Shown here: positions 1 to 7,833 of the stretch, piece after piece
Position numbering within the stretch: position 1 is the stretch's first letter
Layout: every line of letters begins with the position of its first letter
Assembly (NCBI GenBank): GCA_031268245.1
Contig: JAIRXN010000122.1
Location: forward strand, 1-32,645
Length of the DNA stretch: 32,645 bases
Direction: 5' to 3'
DNA from: Treponema sp.
GTDB lineage: Bacteria > Spirochaetota > Spirochaetia > Treponematales > Breznakiellaceae
Notes under the pieces: model-generated
Database searches by the model: none
What the model saw: the letters and a program-made list of their open reading frames with translations, nothing else
Told to the model about the DNA's origin: nothing
Made by a program: the position numbers and the translations under genes

Positions 1-761
1 TCACCCTCTATGCGGATGAGAATTTTGACGCTCTTGCCTGGAATGATCCCTCCAATATCCCCACCGGCAAAGCCATCACCCTTGTGGGCGCGGATACGGA
101 GCGCACCATTACCCTCACCGGAAACGGCAATATGTTTTATGTCGAGGGGAGCCTTACCCTGGACAATAACCTTACTCTGAAAGGCCACGGCTCCAATAAC
201 TCGTCGCTGGTGGAGGTATACGAAGGCGGGAGCCTTGTCATGAAGGCAGGGGCGAAGATAAGCGGCAATACCGCTAGCGCAGGCGGCGGCGTGAGTGTCA
301 TCATAGGTGGCAACTTTACCATGGAAGGCGGCGAAATCTCCGGTAATACCGCTACCGGCAGCCTCCCCAATGTCCCCACCCTCTTCTTAGTGTCCGATGG
401 CTCAGGCGGTGGCGTGCTTGTCCAGGGCGGCAACTTTACCATGAAAGGCGGGACAATCTCCGGCAATACCGCCAGCGGCGTTTTTTCTGGTAGCGTCGAA
501 TTGTGGACCGGCTCAGGTGGCGGCGTGGCTGTCTGGGACGGCAGCTTTAGCAAAACAGGCGGGACCATCTACGGCAATACCGGGAACGCGAATGTCGTCA
601 AAACCAGCGATTCAAGCCCCGTCGATACCATGGGCCACGCGGTGTATTATCAAACCGACGACTCCTACTACTACCGCGACGCCACGCTGGGCGCCGGGGA
701 CAACATAAGTACCAGTCAAGTTCCCTCAAGCGGAACCCAGTACAACTGGACAAAGAAGTGA
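1..761 (+). CDS. Beta-helix repeat surface protein, 3' part only
   Basis: The reading frame is open from base 3 and has no stop before the left edge, so the gene is cut by the window and its true start is not visible. The protein contains at least three imperfect repeats, each built as GGGV-x(3-5)-GG-NFTMxGG-x-ISGNTA. This pattern is typical of right-handed beta-helix proteins (polymorphic outer membrane protein or adhesin type) that are abundant in termite-gut treponemes. The repeats are also close at DNA level (around 300-355 and 415-475), which suggests recent duplication. The C-terminus is short and polar (YNWTKK) and shows no autotransporter barrel. A surface-exposed or secreted role is inferred; no signal peptide can be seen because the N-terminus is missing. 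Confidence 0.75.
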   Translation, partial: TLYADENFDALAWNDPSNIPTGKAITLVGADTERTITLTGNGNMFYVEGSLTLDNNLTLKGHGSNNSSLVEVYEGGSLVMKAGAKISGNTASAGGGVSVIIGGNFTMEGGEISGNTATGSLPNVPTLFLVSDGSGGGVLVQGGNFTMKGGTISGNTASGVFSGSVELWTGSGGGVAVWDGSFSKTGGTIYGNTGNANVVKTSDSSPVDTMGHAVYYQTDDSYYYRDATLGAGDNISTSQVPSSGTQYNWTKK

Positions 762-1052
762 GGTAATCCGCCGTCTGCGGCGCGGCGGCGCGGTTAAAGT
801 TGCGCCGCCGCCAGGATAAACGCATAGAAACACTTTTATCGTCAAAAAGTGAATTCTGAAGAAGAAAAACCGCGAAAGACACGGACAGGGAGAAGAATTT
901 AACCACAAAGCCGTCCAGGGACGGCGGGACACGAAGGAAGAAAGAAGGTTTTGGTAACCAATCCTATTCTTCCCTTTGTGCTCGTTGTGGTTAAAAATCT
1001 TCAAATTTTGGTGGTTTCGCGGTACTTGAAAGTAAACGCCGATACCCCGCAA
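762..1052. repeat. Intergenic region with two hairpins and a long imperfect inverted repeat
   Basis: No gene is seen in these 291 bases. A 10-bp GC-rich hairpin (782-791 with 802-811, loop 792-801) follows the beta-helix gene, and a second lies at 831-837/845-851; neither has a good T-run. From about 869 to 1022 the flanks are imperfect inverted copies: CCGCGAAA, then AAGAaTTTAACCACAA, then CACgAAGG on the left are mirrored by CCTTTGTG, TTGTGGTTAAAAATCTT and TTTCGCGG on the right. The ACCACAAAG/ACACGAAGG wording resembles a widespread bacterial intergenic repeat type (accacgaaagacacgaaag-like). Its function is unknown. Confidence 0.6.
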
Positions 1053-1892
1053 TCACCCCTTGACCGCTCCGGCGGCCACGCCCTTGGTAATCTGCTTGCG
1101 GAAAACAAGATAGAAAACCACCATGGGTGTCATGCCGATTACCAGGGCGGAAAACTGCTTACCGTAATCGGATGCAAGAGTCCCCGAAAAACGGCTGATT
1201 CCCACGGGAATAGACTTGTTTATATCGTTGGAGGTAAGGATGTTGATCAGCATGAATTCATTCCAGGTACCGGTAAAGGTAAGGATCGCCACGGTCATGG
1301 CAACAGGAACTGTCATAGGGAAGATTATCTTTGAAAAAATGGAAAAGTAACGCGCCCCGTCTATCCGCGCCGACTCCACCAGGGCATCGGGAATGCTCCT
1401 GATAAACTCTGTCCCCAGGTATATCCCCATGGGAAGCCCCAGTCCTATGTAGGGAATCAGCACGCCAAGCCTTGTGTCGTAAAGCCCCACGGCATTCACC
1501 ATGAGGAAGAGGGGCACCATGATAGACTGAAGGGTAAGAAGGATTCCCACAATAAAACTACCGTGCAGTATTCCTGTGGCCCTGCTCTTTATTTTTGCAA
1601 AGGCAAAACCGGCCATAAAGCCCAGCACTACTACCGAAAGCACCGTTACGCCGGTATAGAGAACGCTGTTGAAGAGAAGGATGCCGAATTTCCCGTACTT
1701 CCAGGTCCAGGGATAGTTGCCGGTAAACCAGAGTTTGGGCAGGGCCAGCTTACTTGTGGTCATGTATTCCTGGGTAGTTTTGAAGGATTGAACAACAAGC
1801 CAGAGAAGAGGATAGATCGCCAGAACCGTAAAAAATGCCATGACAATGTAGATAAGAATCTTTGAGGCTATATGCCCTTTGCGCACATCCAC
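1053..1892 (-). CDS. Sugar ABC transporter permease (MalG/AraQ type)
   Basis: This 279-residue inner-membrane protein is the second permease of a CUT1-family carbohydrate importer. It has about six hydrophobic segments. Near residues 170-195 it carries the cytoplasmic EAA loop (ESARIDGARYFSIFSKIIFP) that docks onto the ATPase. The C-terminus KGVAAGAVKG is characteristic of MalG-type permeases. It begins only 3 bases after the stop of the first permease, so the two are translated together. No ATP-binding subunit is encoded nearby. CUT1 systems commonly share an MsmK/UgpC-type ATPase encoded elsewhere, which is inferred here. The sugar cannot be named from sequence. Confidence 0.92.
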   Translation of the reverse strand: MDVRKGHIASKILIYIVMAFFTVLAIYPLLWLVVQSFKTTQEYMTTSKLALPKLWFTGNYPWTWKYGKFGILLFNSVLYTGVTVLSVVVLGFMAGFAFAKIKSRATGILHGSFIVGILLTLQSIMVPLFLMVNAVGLYDTRLGVLIPYIGLGLPMGIYLGTEFIRSIPDALVESARIDGARYFSIFSKIIFPMTVPVAMTVAILTFTGTWNEFMLINILTSNDINKSIPVGISRFSGTLASDYGKQFSALVIGMTPMVVFYLVFRKQITKGVAAGAVKG

Positions 1893-1895
1893 GGC

Positions 1896-2798
1896 CTACT
1901 CCTTTCCGCCAAAGCGTTTTTCCACAATCCCGGTAAGGGCTATCAGTATAAAGCTGATGATCACCATTATTGTTGAAATGGCGTTTGCCAGGGGATAGTT
2001 GGGCGCTCCCCGGAAGGCCATGCGGTACATATAGAGGGAAAGAACACTCGTCATGTTTGCAGGGCCGCCGTCAGTCATTACATAGATAAGATCGAAGGAC
2101 TTGAGGGATCCCGAAATTGCAAGGATTGCACAGGTAACGATAACCCCCGAAAGTGCAGGGAGTATGATATGACGGAGTGTCTGCCATTCATTTGCACCAT
2201 CGATCTTGGAAGCTTCAATAATCTGCACATCAATACGCTGAATATTTGCCAGAAAAATAATCACATACATTCCCGTATACATCCAGAGCATTATCACAAG
2301 AACCGGAATCATGGGATGATTATTCAGGGAAAATTCTGCGGCAGGATCAAAATAGTGCATTATCTCCATATATACACTGTTTGAGTTAAGATAAAACGCC
2401 TTAAAAAGAATACCGATGATGACAGGAGAAATAACATTGGGGAGATATATCATGGTCTGGAAGAAGCCGGTTCCCTTTACCAGTTTACGGGAAAGAATAT
2501 AGGCCAGAATAAAACCCAGGGGAATCTGCCCGAATACGGACACGAGAACTATCAGCATGTTGTTCCTCAGGGCTATGTAAAAATAACCCTGAGGATTGGT
2601 AAACATGGAGACATAGCTCCCGAAGCCTGCAAAACCTATTTTGGAATTCCCAAAGATCCTGCCGCCGTTATAGTTGGTAAGACTCAGGATGACGGAAAAT
2701 ACAGTAGGAAAAGCGACCACCGCATAATAGATAAACGCTGCGGGAAAAACCAAAAGGAAATAGGCATAACGTTCTTCCTGTCTGCGGGGCCGCTTCAT
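1896..2798 (-). CDS. Sugar ABC transporter permease (MalF/UgpA type)
   Basis: This 300-residue permease is the first membrane subunit of the CUT1 sugar importer. I start it at the ATG at 2798, giving MKRPRRQEERYAYF, although the frame is open further upstream. The upstream part would lie entirely inside the binding-protein gene and looks like out-of-frame translation (Leu/Pro/Arg-rich), whereas MKRPRR-YAYFLLVFPAA is the normal start of this family. The ATG is 4 bases after the stop of the binding-protein gene, with AAGG just before it. The EAA loop is EASKIDGANEWQTLRHIILP. Hydrophobic segments are spaced as in six-helix permeases. Confidence 0.93.
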   Translation of the reverse strand: MKRPRRQEERYAYFLLVFPAAFIYYAVVAFPTVFSVILSLTNYNGGRIFGNSKIGFAGFGSYVSMFTNPQGYFYIALRNNMLIVLVSVFGQIPLGFILAYILSRKLVKGTGFFQTMIYLPNVISPVIIGILFKAFYLNSNSVYMEIMHYFDPAAEFSLNNHPMIPVLVIMLWMYTGMYVIIFLANIQRIDVQIIEASKIDGANEWQTLRHIILPALSGVIVTCAILAISGSLKSFDLIYVMTDGGPANMTSVLSLYMYRMAFRGAPNYPLANAISTIMVIISFILIALTGIVEKRFGGKE

Positions 2799-2802
2799 CA
2801 CC

Positions 2803-4146
2803 TTATTGCCCGACTTTCCATGCTTCCAGAGCTTTCTGTGCAGCCTGTGCAACCTGTTCCGGAGTCTGGGTTCCCATGCCGATGGCCTGGAGCCCGTCAT
2901 TGATCGGTTCGTGGACAGGCCCCACAAAGACGCCGTCAATAACCGAGGTAGTAATACTGTACTGTGTAGCAAGCTTACTGCCGGCAACCTGTAGGGGTTC
3001 AAGCTTGATGGCGATGAAGTCAATATCAGTCCTGGTGGGAGTGGTAATGTTGCCGGTTTCAAGAAGGAAACTTTGAACCTCCTTGCCGGAGAGCCATTTT
3101 ACCAGCCGCCATGCAGCCTCTTCCCGGGGAGAATCCTCAGGGATGGACGCATTGATGCCCCAGCCTGTTCCCAGAATACCGGAAGTTGATTTATTGATCT
3201 TTGCACCCTCAATGTCGGGGAATACGGTAACCTGAAAATTATTCTGCCGGTATGGACTGATCAGTGCCTGGCCGGTGGAAGAGTCGGTGATAAGGGCGCC
3301 GATACGCCAGTCGCCGTCGATATAATAAGCGCCTTTGTTAGTGGCAAACTGCCCGATCCCGTCGCCGTAACCGGTGGTAAGGGAAGACTTGGAAAGTACA
3401 CCGTCATCGTAAAGCGTCTTAATGAATTTGAGGGCATTGACAAAATCAGGATCGGTAAATTTCGCTTGTCCTGAAAGGATCTTCTTTTCCCAGTCTTCAC
3501 CGCCAAAACGGCCGGCAACCATGGAAAAGAGGCAGCTCTGCATAACCCAGGTATCCTGGTTTGCCATAATTACCGTTTCGTAGCCCTTGGCCTTGAGTAT
3601 AGGTACCTGGGACTTGAGTTCCGCATAGGTTTTGGCAGGACTGAGCCCCGCATCCATGAGGACTTCGTTATTCACATAGAAGGCATGGCTTGAGGTAATA
3701 GCCCTGGCCAATTCTCCCACATAGCCGCCTCCCTGTCCGCCGCCGTCCAGAGCCCCGGCTACCATCACCTTGTCAAGACCGTCTCTCCTGATAAGGGGAG
3801 TCAGATCCTTGAGCAGTTTCCTGGTATGCAGGGTAGTTGAACGGCCGGAAGGCCATGCATAGATTACATCGGGAAGTTGCCCCGCCGCCGCATAGGCTTC
3901 AACCTTGTTATGGAAAGGATCGTTAAAAAGATCCTCCCGCACAATTTTGATATCCGGGTTTGCGGCGAGGAAGGGCGCCCAGATAACAGCCTCTTCCTTG
4001 GAAACATTGGCGGATGTCATGTCAAAGTAATTAAGAACCCGAAGTTCGATCTGTCCTTCGCCGGCTTCTTGCATCTTCAGACAGCCGGTAAAGAGTGCTG
4101 CGCCCGCAAGAACAAAGGCAAGCGAAAGATACGGAAATTTTTTCAT
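2803..4146 (-). CDS. Extracellular sugar-binding lipoprotein of ABC transporter
   Basis: This 447-residue solute-binding protein (SBP family 1) captures the sugar outside the cytoplasmic membrane and delivers it to the two permeases downstream. The start chosen is the ATG at 4146, preceded by GGGGGAAAT. A longer frame from 4194 would add 16 residues ahead of an obvious signal peptide. The N-terminus MKKFPYLSLAFVLAGAALFTGC ends in a relaxed spirochaetal lipobox with Cys22 as the lipidated residue. Family hallmarks include DVIYAWPSG, NNEVLMDAGL, an aromatic-rich YYIDGDWRIG segment, and GTGWGINA. It is the first gene of a three-gene minus-strand operon. Confidence 0.92.
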   Translation of the reverse strand: MKKFPYLSLAFVLAGAALFTGCLKMQEAGEGQIELRVLNYFDMTSANVSKEEAVIWAPFLAANPDIKIVREDLFNDPFHNKVEAYAAAGQLPDVIYAWPSGRSTTLHTRKLLKDLTPLIRRDGLDKVMVAGALDGGGQGGGYVGELARAITSSHAFYVNNEVLMDAGLSPAKTYAELKSQVPILKAKGYETVIMANQDTWVMQSCLFSMVAGRFGGEDWEKKILSGQAKFTDPDFVNALKFIKTLYDDGVLSKSSLTTGYGDGIGQFATNKGAYYIDGDWRIGALITDSSTGQALISPYRQNNFQVTVFPDIEGAKINKSTSGILGTGWGINASIPEDSPREEAAWRLVKWLSGKEVQSFLLETGNITTPTRTDIDFIAIKLEPLQVAGSKLATQYSITTSVIDGVFVGPVHEPINDGLQAIGMGTQTPEQVAQAAQKALEAWKVGQ

Positions 4147-4286
4147 ATTTCCCCCGTGTGGAATAAAAATACATGGAGCCGCTCCAAAATTCACTGATCC
4201 GGCAGGATCATAATTTAGAAACTAGCTCACATATTTTTATTGTATGCTTTCACCGGTACCTGTCCAGCGCCGCCTTGTCGTAAATT
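4147..4286. promoter_or_regulatory. Intergenic region upstream of the sugar transporter operon
   Basis: These 140 bases separate mtnP from the transporter operon, both on the minus strand. They must hold the transporter promoter and possibly the mtnP terminator. A minus-strand TATGAT (about 4209-4214) and TACAAT (about 4238-4243) could be -10 boxes, but I find no convincing -35 partner and no clear terminator hairpin. Confidence 0.3.
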
Positions 4287-5045
4287 TTAATTTCCGGTAT
4301 TAATCTTAGGGATAACGCCGATCAGCAGATTTGTCACCTTGGCGGCATTCTCTTCAAAAACTTTGGCGATCATCTCCCAGCTAACCGGCTCTTCATCAAC
4401 CATCCAACTGTCATAATCGGTACTCATGGTTACCGCCGCATAGGGGATACCCGCCTCATTGGCCAACACTGTTTCTGTAGCCAGGGACATATTTATTATA
4501 TCAGCACTAAAACTGCGGAACATGATGGATTCGGCCCGCGTAGAAAAGCGGGGGCCTTCAATGGTAACAACAGTTCCCTTTTCATGGTAGCGGTACTGAA
4601 GTTTTCGGCATTCGGTAATAAGGAATTTGCGCAAAGCGCCGTCAAAAGGATGGGCCATGGCGCAGTGCACCGGTTTATGGGGTTCAAAAGATTCATAAAA
4701 AGTCATCTTCCGCTGTTTGGTGAAATCAATAAACTGATCCGGAATGACAATATCTCCCCGGCCTATCTTTTCCCGGAGGGAACCCACCGCCGAAGTCGCC
4801 AGAATATGGGTGCAGCCTGAGTTCCTGAGGGCCGTAATGTTTGCCCGGTAGTTCACCTGGCTGGGGGGAATCGTATGCTCCCTGCCGTGACGGGCAAGAA
4901 TGACCACATCGGTATCCCCAATGGTTCCGCACTTCAGGGGAGAAGAAGGTTCCCCATAGACAGTATCAGCCTTTTCGTCCCGGGCATTGGAAAGAATATC
5001 CGGGTTGTCCAAACCGCTTCCGCCGATAATACCGATCTTTGCCAT
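4287..5045 (-). CDS. mtnP: S-methyl-5'-thioadenosine phosphorylase
   Basis: This 252-residue purine nucleoside phosphorylase-family enzyme cleaves methylthioadenosine with phosphate to adenine and methylthioribose-1-phosphate. Visible motifs are IGIIGGSGL at the N-terminus, ARHGREHTIPPSQVNYRANI, SAVGSLREKIGRGDIVIPDQFID, TIEGPRFSTRAES and NMSLATETVLANEAGIPYAAVTMSTDYD. Its collinearity with animal and bacterial MTAP is strong. The usual TxxPE of the phosphate/ribose loop reads SLATE here. The ATG at 5045 has AGGAG seven bases upstream. It follows mtnA by 10 bases, so product and substrate of consecutive steps are encoded together. Related phosphorylases can use other nucleosides, but the mtnA partnership supports MTA. 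Confidence 0.92.
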   Translation of the reverse strand: MAKIGIIGGSGLDNPDILSNARDEKADTVYGEPSSPLKCGTIGDTDVVILARHGREHTIPPSQVNYRANITALRNSGCTHILATSAVGSLREKIGRGDIVIPDQFIDFTKQRKMTFYESFEPHKPVHCAMAHPFDGALRKFLITECRKLQYRYHEKGTVVTIEGPRFSTRAESIMFRSFSADIINMSLATETVLANEAGIPYAAVTMSTDYDSWMVDEEPVSWEMIAKVFEENAAKVTNLLIGVIPKINTGN

Positions 5046-5055
5046 GATAAAACTC

Positions 5056-6183
5056 CTAAAAAAAATTCAAACTGTTCCCTTCGGAGTACAGGGCTCCTAT
5101 CCCCTCTTCCGAAGCCTCGCAAATTCCCCGCTCGCTTATCAGCGCCATAATATACCGGGCGGGCGTTACATCGAAACCCCAGTTACGCGCAGGACTCTTG
5201 TCAGGACAAATCTGGACTGTTTCGATGACGCCGCCTGAGGTTTTGCCGCTTATAAAACGGACTTCTCCCGCGTCCCGTTCTTCGATGGGAATTTCTGCAA
5301 CCCCGTCCAGCATTGTAAAATCGAAAGTTGAAGAAGGCAAGGCCACATAGAAGGGAACATTGTTCTCCCTGGCCGCAAGCGCCTTCAAATAGGTACCGAT
5401 CTTGTTGGCCGCATCTCCCCGGCGGGTTACCCGATCGGCCCCGGTGATCACCATGTCTACCATACCGTGCTGCATCAAATGGCCCCCGGCATTGTCGGGA
5501 ATAAGGTCATGGGGAATACCCTGTTCCGCCAACTCCCATGCGGTAAGACTTGCCCCCTGATTGCGGGGACGGGTTTCGTCCACCCAGACATGCACGGGAA
5601 TGTTTCTTTCAAACGCCGCATAGACCGGCGAGAGCGCCGAACCGTAATCGACAAAGGCAAGCCAGCCCGCATTACAGTGGGTAAGAATATGTACCGCTTC
5701 GCCGTTTTTTTTCTCTGCGATTTTTTCGATGATCCTGAGTCCGTGTTCACCAATGCGCCTGCAGCACTCCGCATCGCTATCGGCAATCTTCTCTGCGGTT
5801 TCCAGAGCCGTCTTCCGCTTCTCCGCAGGCCCCGCACCGGGAAGATCCAGAGCCTCCAGCATGGCATCTACCGCCCAGGCAAGATTGCTCGCAGTGGGCC
5901 GGGTAGCCTTGAGAAGCCGGGCGGAATTTTCAATATCCGCCCTGAAGGTCTTTTCCCCCGCCTCATACGCGGCAAGATACATCCCGTAGGCGGCAGTTGC
6001 CCCGATAAGCCCCGCTCCCCTGACATACATATCCTTTATTGCCTTGACAATATCCGCAACCGTACAGAGGTCAAGAATTTCAAACTGATGGGGAAGAATC
6101 TGTTGATTGATGATCTGTACGGCTCTTTTCCCCGCCCCTTCCTTAAGCCAAATGGTCCTAAAGTGCCTGCCGTTAACCTTCAT
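5056..6183 (-). CDS. mtnA: S-methyl-5-thioribose-1-phosphate isomerase
   Basis: This 375-residue protein of the eIF2B-alpha-like aldose isomerase family converts methylthioribose-1-phosphate to methylthioribulose-1-phosphate. It shows the family motifs VRGAGLIGATAAYGM, LTHCNAGWLA (catalytic Cys), DETRPRNQGASLTAWEL, IPDNAGGHLMQHG and ITGADRVTRRGDAANKIGTY (catalytic Asp in GADR). It lies 3 bases downstream of the small membrane protein and 10 bases upstream of mtnP, in an apparent lspA-operon. The SD is weak (GGA about 12 bases from the ATG), so coupling to the upstream gene is likely. None of the later salvage genes (mtnB, mtnW, mtnX, mtnD or the Ald2-type aldolase) is in the window. Confidence 0.94.
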   Translation of the reverse strand: MKVNGRHFRTIWLKEGAGKRAVQIINQQILPHQFEILDLCTVADIVKAIKDMYVRGAGLIGATAAYGMYLAAYEAGEKTFRADIENSARLLKATRPTASNLAWAVDAMLEALDLPGAGPAEKRKTALETAEKIADSDAECCRRIGEHGLRIIEKIAEKKNGEAVHILTHCNAGWLAFVDYGSALSPVYAAFERNIPVHVWVDETRPRNQGASLTAWELAEQGIPHDLIPDNAGGHLMQHGMVDMVITGADRVTRRGDAANKIGTYLKALAARENNVPFYVALPSSTFDFTMLDGVAEIPIEERDAGEVRFISGKTSGGVIETVQICPDKSPARNWGFDVTPARYIMALISERGICEASEEGIGALYSEGNSLNFF

Positions 6184-6186
6184 AAT

Positions 6187-6465
6187 TTATTTTTTCCGGC
6201 GCCTTCCAAAGAGCGGATCGAAGTATTTTTCCGGATCTACTTTTTTGAGCAGCATCTTGAGGATAGCCCGGTATAAGAGAAAAGAAAGGGCTATTGAAAT
6301 GATGAAGATTACCGGGAAGCCCCAGGCCGCCGCAGACTCGGGCAAGTGAGGCACCAGATATTTTGCATAAAGCACAAAGAGCAGGATAAAACTGATAATA
6401 GTAACAACTATGTTTACCACCGTTGCTCCCAGAATAAAAAGAAGTGTATTGGCTTTCTTATTCAT
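6187..6465 (-). CDS. Small two-helix membrane protein, function unknown
   Basis: This 92-residue protein has two hydrophobic segments, about residues 7-33 and 47-70, and a basic C-terminal tail (DPLFGRRRKK). I do not recognise a catalytic motif. Its ATG at 6465 overlaps the end of lspA by 8 bases and uses an AGGAG inside lspA about ten bases upstream, so it is translationally coupled. Such coupling suggests a membrane role related to lipoprotein processing or simply operon membership. The gene ends 3 bases before mtnA begins. Confidence 0.8.
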   Translation of the reverse strand: MNKKANTLLFILGATVVNIVVTIISFILLFVLYAKYLVPHLPESAAAWGFPVIFIISIALSFLLYRAILKMLLKKVDPEKYFDPLFGRRRKK

Positions 6466-6997
6466 GTGAATTTTTCTCCTGAATTTCTTTTTTCGGCTGA
6501 ATGAGGATGGTAAACAAAAGCAGGATACAACAGATTACCACACTGGCATCGGCAATATTAAAAGTGGGCCAGCGCTCCAGGCCCAAAAAACCGTAGAATC
6601 TCACACTGATAAAATCCACCACACCTTCGGGCCTGAAAATCCTGTCGATAAGGTTTCCTATACCCCCGCCGGCGATTCCGGCCACAGCCCAGCGCTGGAT
6701 GGGACTGAACTCGGAGGATTTAAGATAATACCAGATGAGAAAACCAAGAACCACGAGGGGCAGGACAATAAAAAGCGCAGGTCTGATAAAATCGGGCAGG
6801 TTGTGCCCCAGGCTGAAGGCAACAGCCTTATTCCGTACATGGTAGATTTCCAGGAATTCATTGTTAAACACATCGGCAATCATCACACCGCTTCGGGGCC
6901 AGTTTTTGACAATGAATGCCTTTACTATCTGATCCAGTAAAACGATAAGCCCTGTCAATAAAAACGGCAGACCTTTTTCCCTGTTGATACGTTTCAA
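6458..6997 (-). CDS. lspA: Prolipoprotein signal peptidase (signal peptidase II)
   Basis: This 179-residue membrane aspartyl protease removes signal peptides from lipid-modified prolipoproteins. It has four hydrophobic helices and both catalytic motifs: GNLIDR with Asp118 and FNIADASV with Asp150. VVDF at about 126-129 is also conserved. The start is TTG at 6997: an in-frame TGA lies six bases upstream, and AGGAG sits about six bases before the TTG, so no other start is reasonable. Several lipoproteins encoded in this window (sugar-binding protein, ApbE) are its expected substrates. Confidence 0.95.
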   Translation of the reverse strand: MKRINREKGLPFLLTGLIVLLDQIVKAFIVKNWPRSGVMIADVFNNEFLEIYHVRNKAVAFSLGHNLPDFIRPALFIVLPLVVLGFLIWYYLKSSEFSPIQRWAVAGIAGGGIGNLIDRIFRPEGVVDFISVRFYGFLGLERWPTFNIADASVVICCILLLFTILIQPKKEIQEKNSHE

Positions 6998-7010
6998 GCT
7001 TCACTCCTAT

Positions 7011-7033
7011 AAAAAGCGGCGGCATCGCCGCTT
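7011..7033 (-). terminator. Rho-independent terminator after the NIF3-family gene
   Basis: On the minus strand an 8-bp stem AAGCGGCG/CGCCGCTT with a 4-base loop is followed by TTTTT. It lies between the stop of the NIF3-family gene (7069) and the lspA start (6997), only 13 bases before lspA. Either lspA has a promoter inside this very short gap or some transcripts read through. Confidence 0.75.
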
Positions 7034-7046
7034 ATGTAAAATCGGA

Positions 7047-7067
7047 CATTAACACGCAGTGTTAATG
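7047..7067 (-). repeat. Perfect 9-bp inverted repeat at the stop of the NIF3-family gene
   Basis: CATTAACAC and GTGTTAATG are separated by three bases (GCA) and end one base before the stop codon of the NIF3-family gene. There is no T-run directly after it on the minus strand. It stands in tandem with the terminator at 7011-7033 and may be an mRNA 3'-end stabiliser or an operator for lspA. Confidence 0.6.
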
Positions 7068-7068
7068 A

Positions 7069-7833
7069 TTACAATCCTGTCGGCACATCGATAAATTCCG
7101 TGTCCAGATACAGTTCATGCGCACAGCGTTCCATGACGGAACGGACTCCCCAGACTTCTGTGGCATAGTGTCCGCCGGCAATCATATTGATACCGTTTTC
7201 CAAAAGATGATGATACACACTGTGGGAATTCTCCCCGGTAACATACAGATCTACCCCCTCTTCAATCGCCTGGAAAACTTCAAGGGCAGCTCCTCCGGAA
7301 ATCACCGCGCAGATGAGATTTTCTTTTCTGCCGAAGGGATACACACCAACCGGCTGATTGCCGCCGAAACTTATCCGCTTTGCCGCTTCATCAACGGAAA
7401 GCGGTTTTTTCAAATTACCCTTATAACCGATTTTTTTGCCATGATACATGCCGAAGGGCCTGGGATCTTCGATATCCAAAAGTTTCGCAAGAGCCGCATT
7501 GTTCCCCGCTTCGGGATGCTGATCCAGGGGAAGATGGCAGGCATAGAGGGCCAGGTTATGATCCAGAAGAAACTTGATCCGTTCCCGGTGGGAGGAAGTC
7601 AGGGGCAGGGGTTTTCCCCAGAAGAGGCCGTGATGAACAAAGAGCAGTCCCGCTCCGGCATCCGCAGCCCTCTTGAAGCTTTCCAGGCAGGCATCCACCG
7701 CAAAGGCTATCTTTTGAATCTCCCCGCCGTCATTATCCACCTGAAGCCCATTAAGGCTCGTATCGACAGAAAAAAATTCTTCGATTGCCAGGAAGCTTCT
7801 GAACCATTTATCCAGCTTTTCGGTCGTTATCAT
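7069..7833 (-). CDS. NIF3/YbgI-family dinuclear metal protein
   Basis: This 254-residue protein belongs to the NIF3 (GTP cyclohydrolase I type 2-like) family of toroidal hexamers with a two-metal centre. Metal-site motifs are visible: FVHHGLFW (His67, His68), CHLPLDQHPEAGNNAALA (Asp104 and neighbours) and near the C-terminus GGHYATEVWGV. The biochemical role of the family is not settled; some members have been reported as GTP cyclohydrolases or cofactor-related enzymes. Its ATG at 7833 directly abuts the TAG stop of the upstream gene (7834-7836), with no intervening base, so translation is probably coupled. A terminator follows at 7011-7033. Confidence 0.9.
   Translation of the reverse strand: MITTEKLDKWFRSFLAIEEFFSVDTSLNGLQVDNDGGEIQKIAFAVDACLESFKRAADAGAGLLFVHHGLFWGKPLPLTSSHRERIKFLLDHNLALYACHLPLDQHPEAGNNAALAKLLDIEDPRPFGMYHGKKIGYKGNLKKPLSVDEAAKRISFGGNQPVGVYPFGRKENLICAVISGGAALEVFQAIEEGVDLYVTGENSHSVYHHLLENGINMIAGGHYATEVWGVRSVMERCAHELYLDTEFIDVPTGL

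Noticed and set aside
2799-3062. Longer N-terminus of the first sugar permease
   Set aside because: The extension overlaps the binding-protein gene and has a Leu/Pro/Arg-rich composition typical of an out-of-frame reading.
5467-6276. 269-codon plus-strand open frame
   Set aside because: It is fully antisense to mtnA, which has all catalytic motifs, and has no motif of its own.
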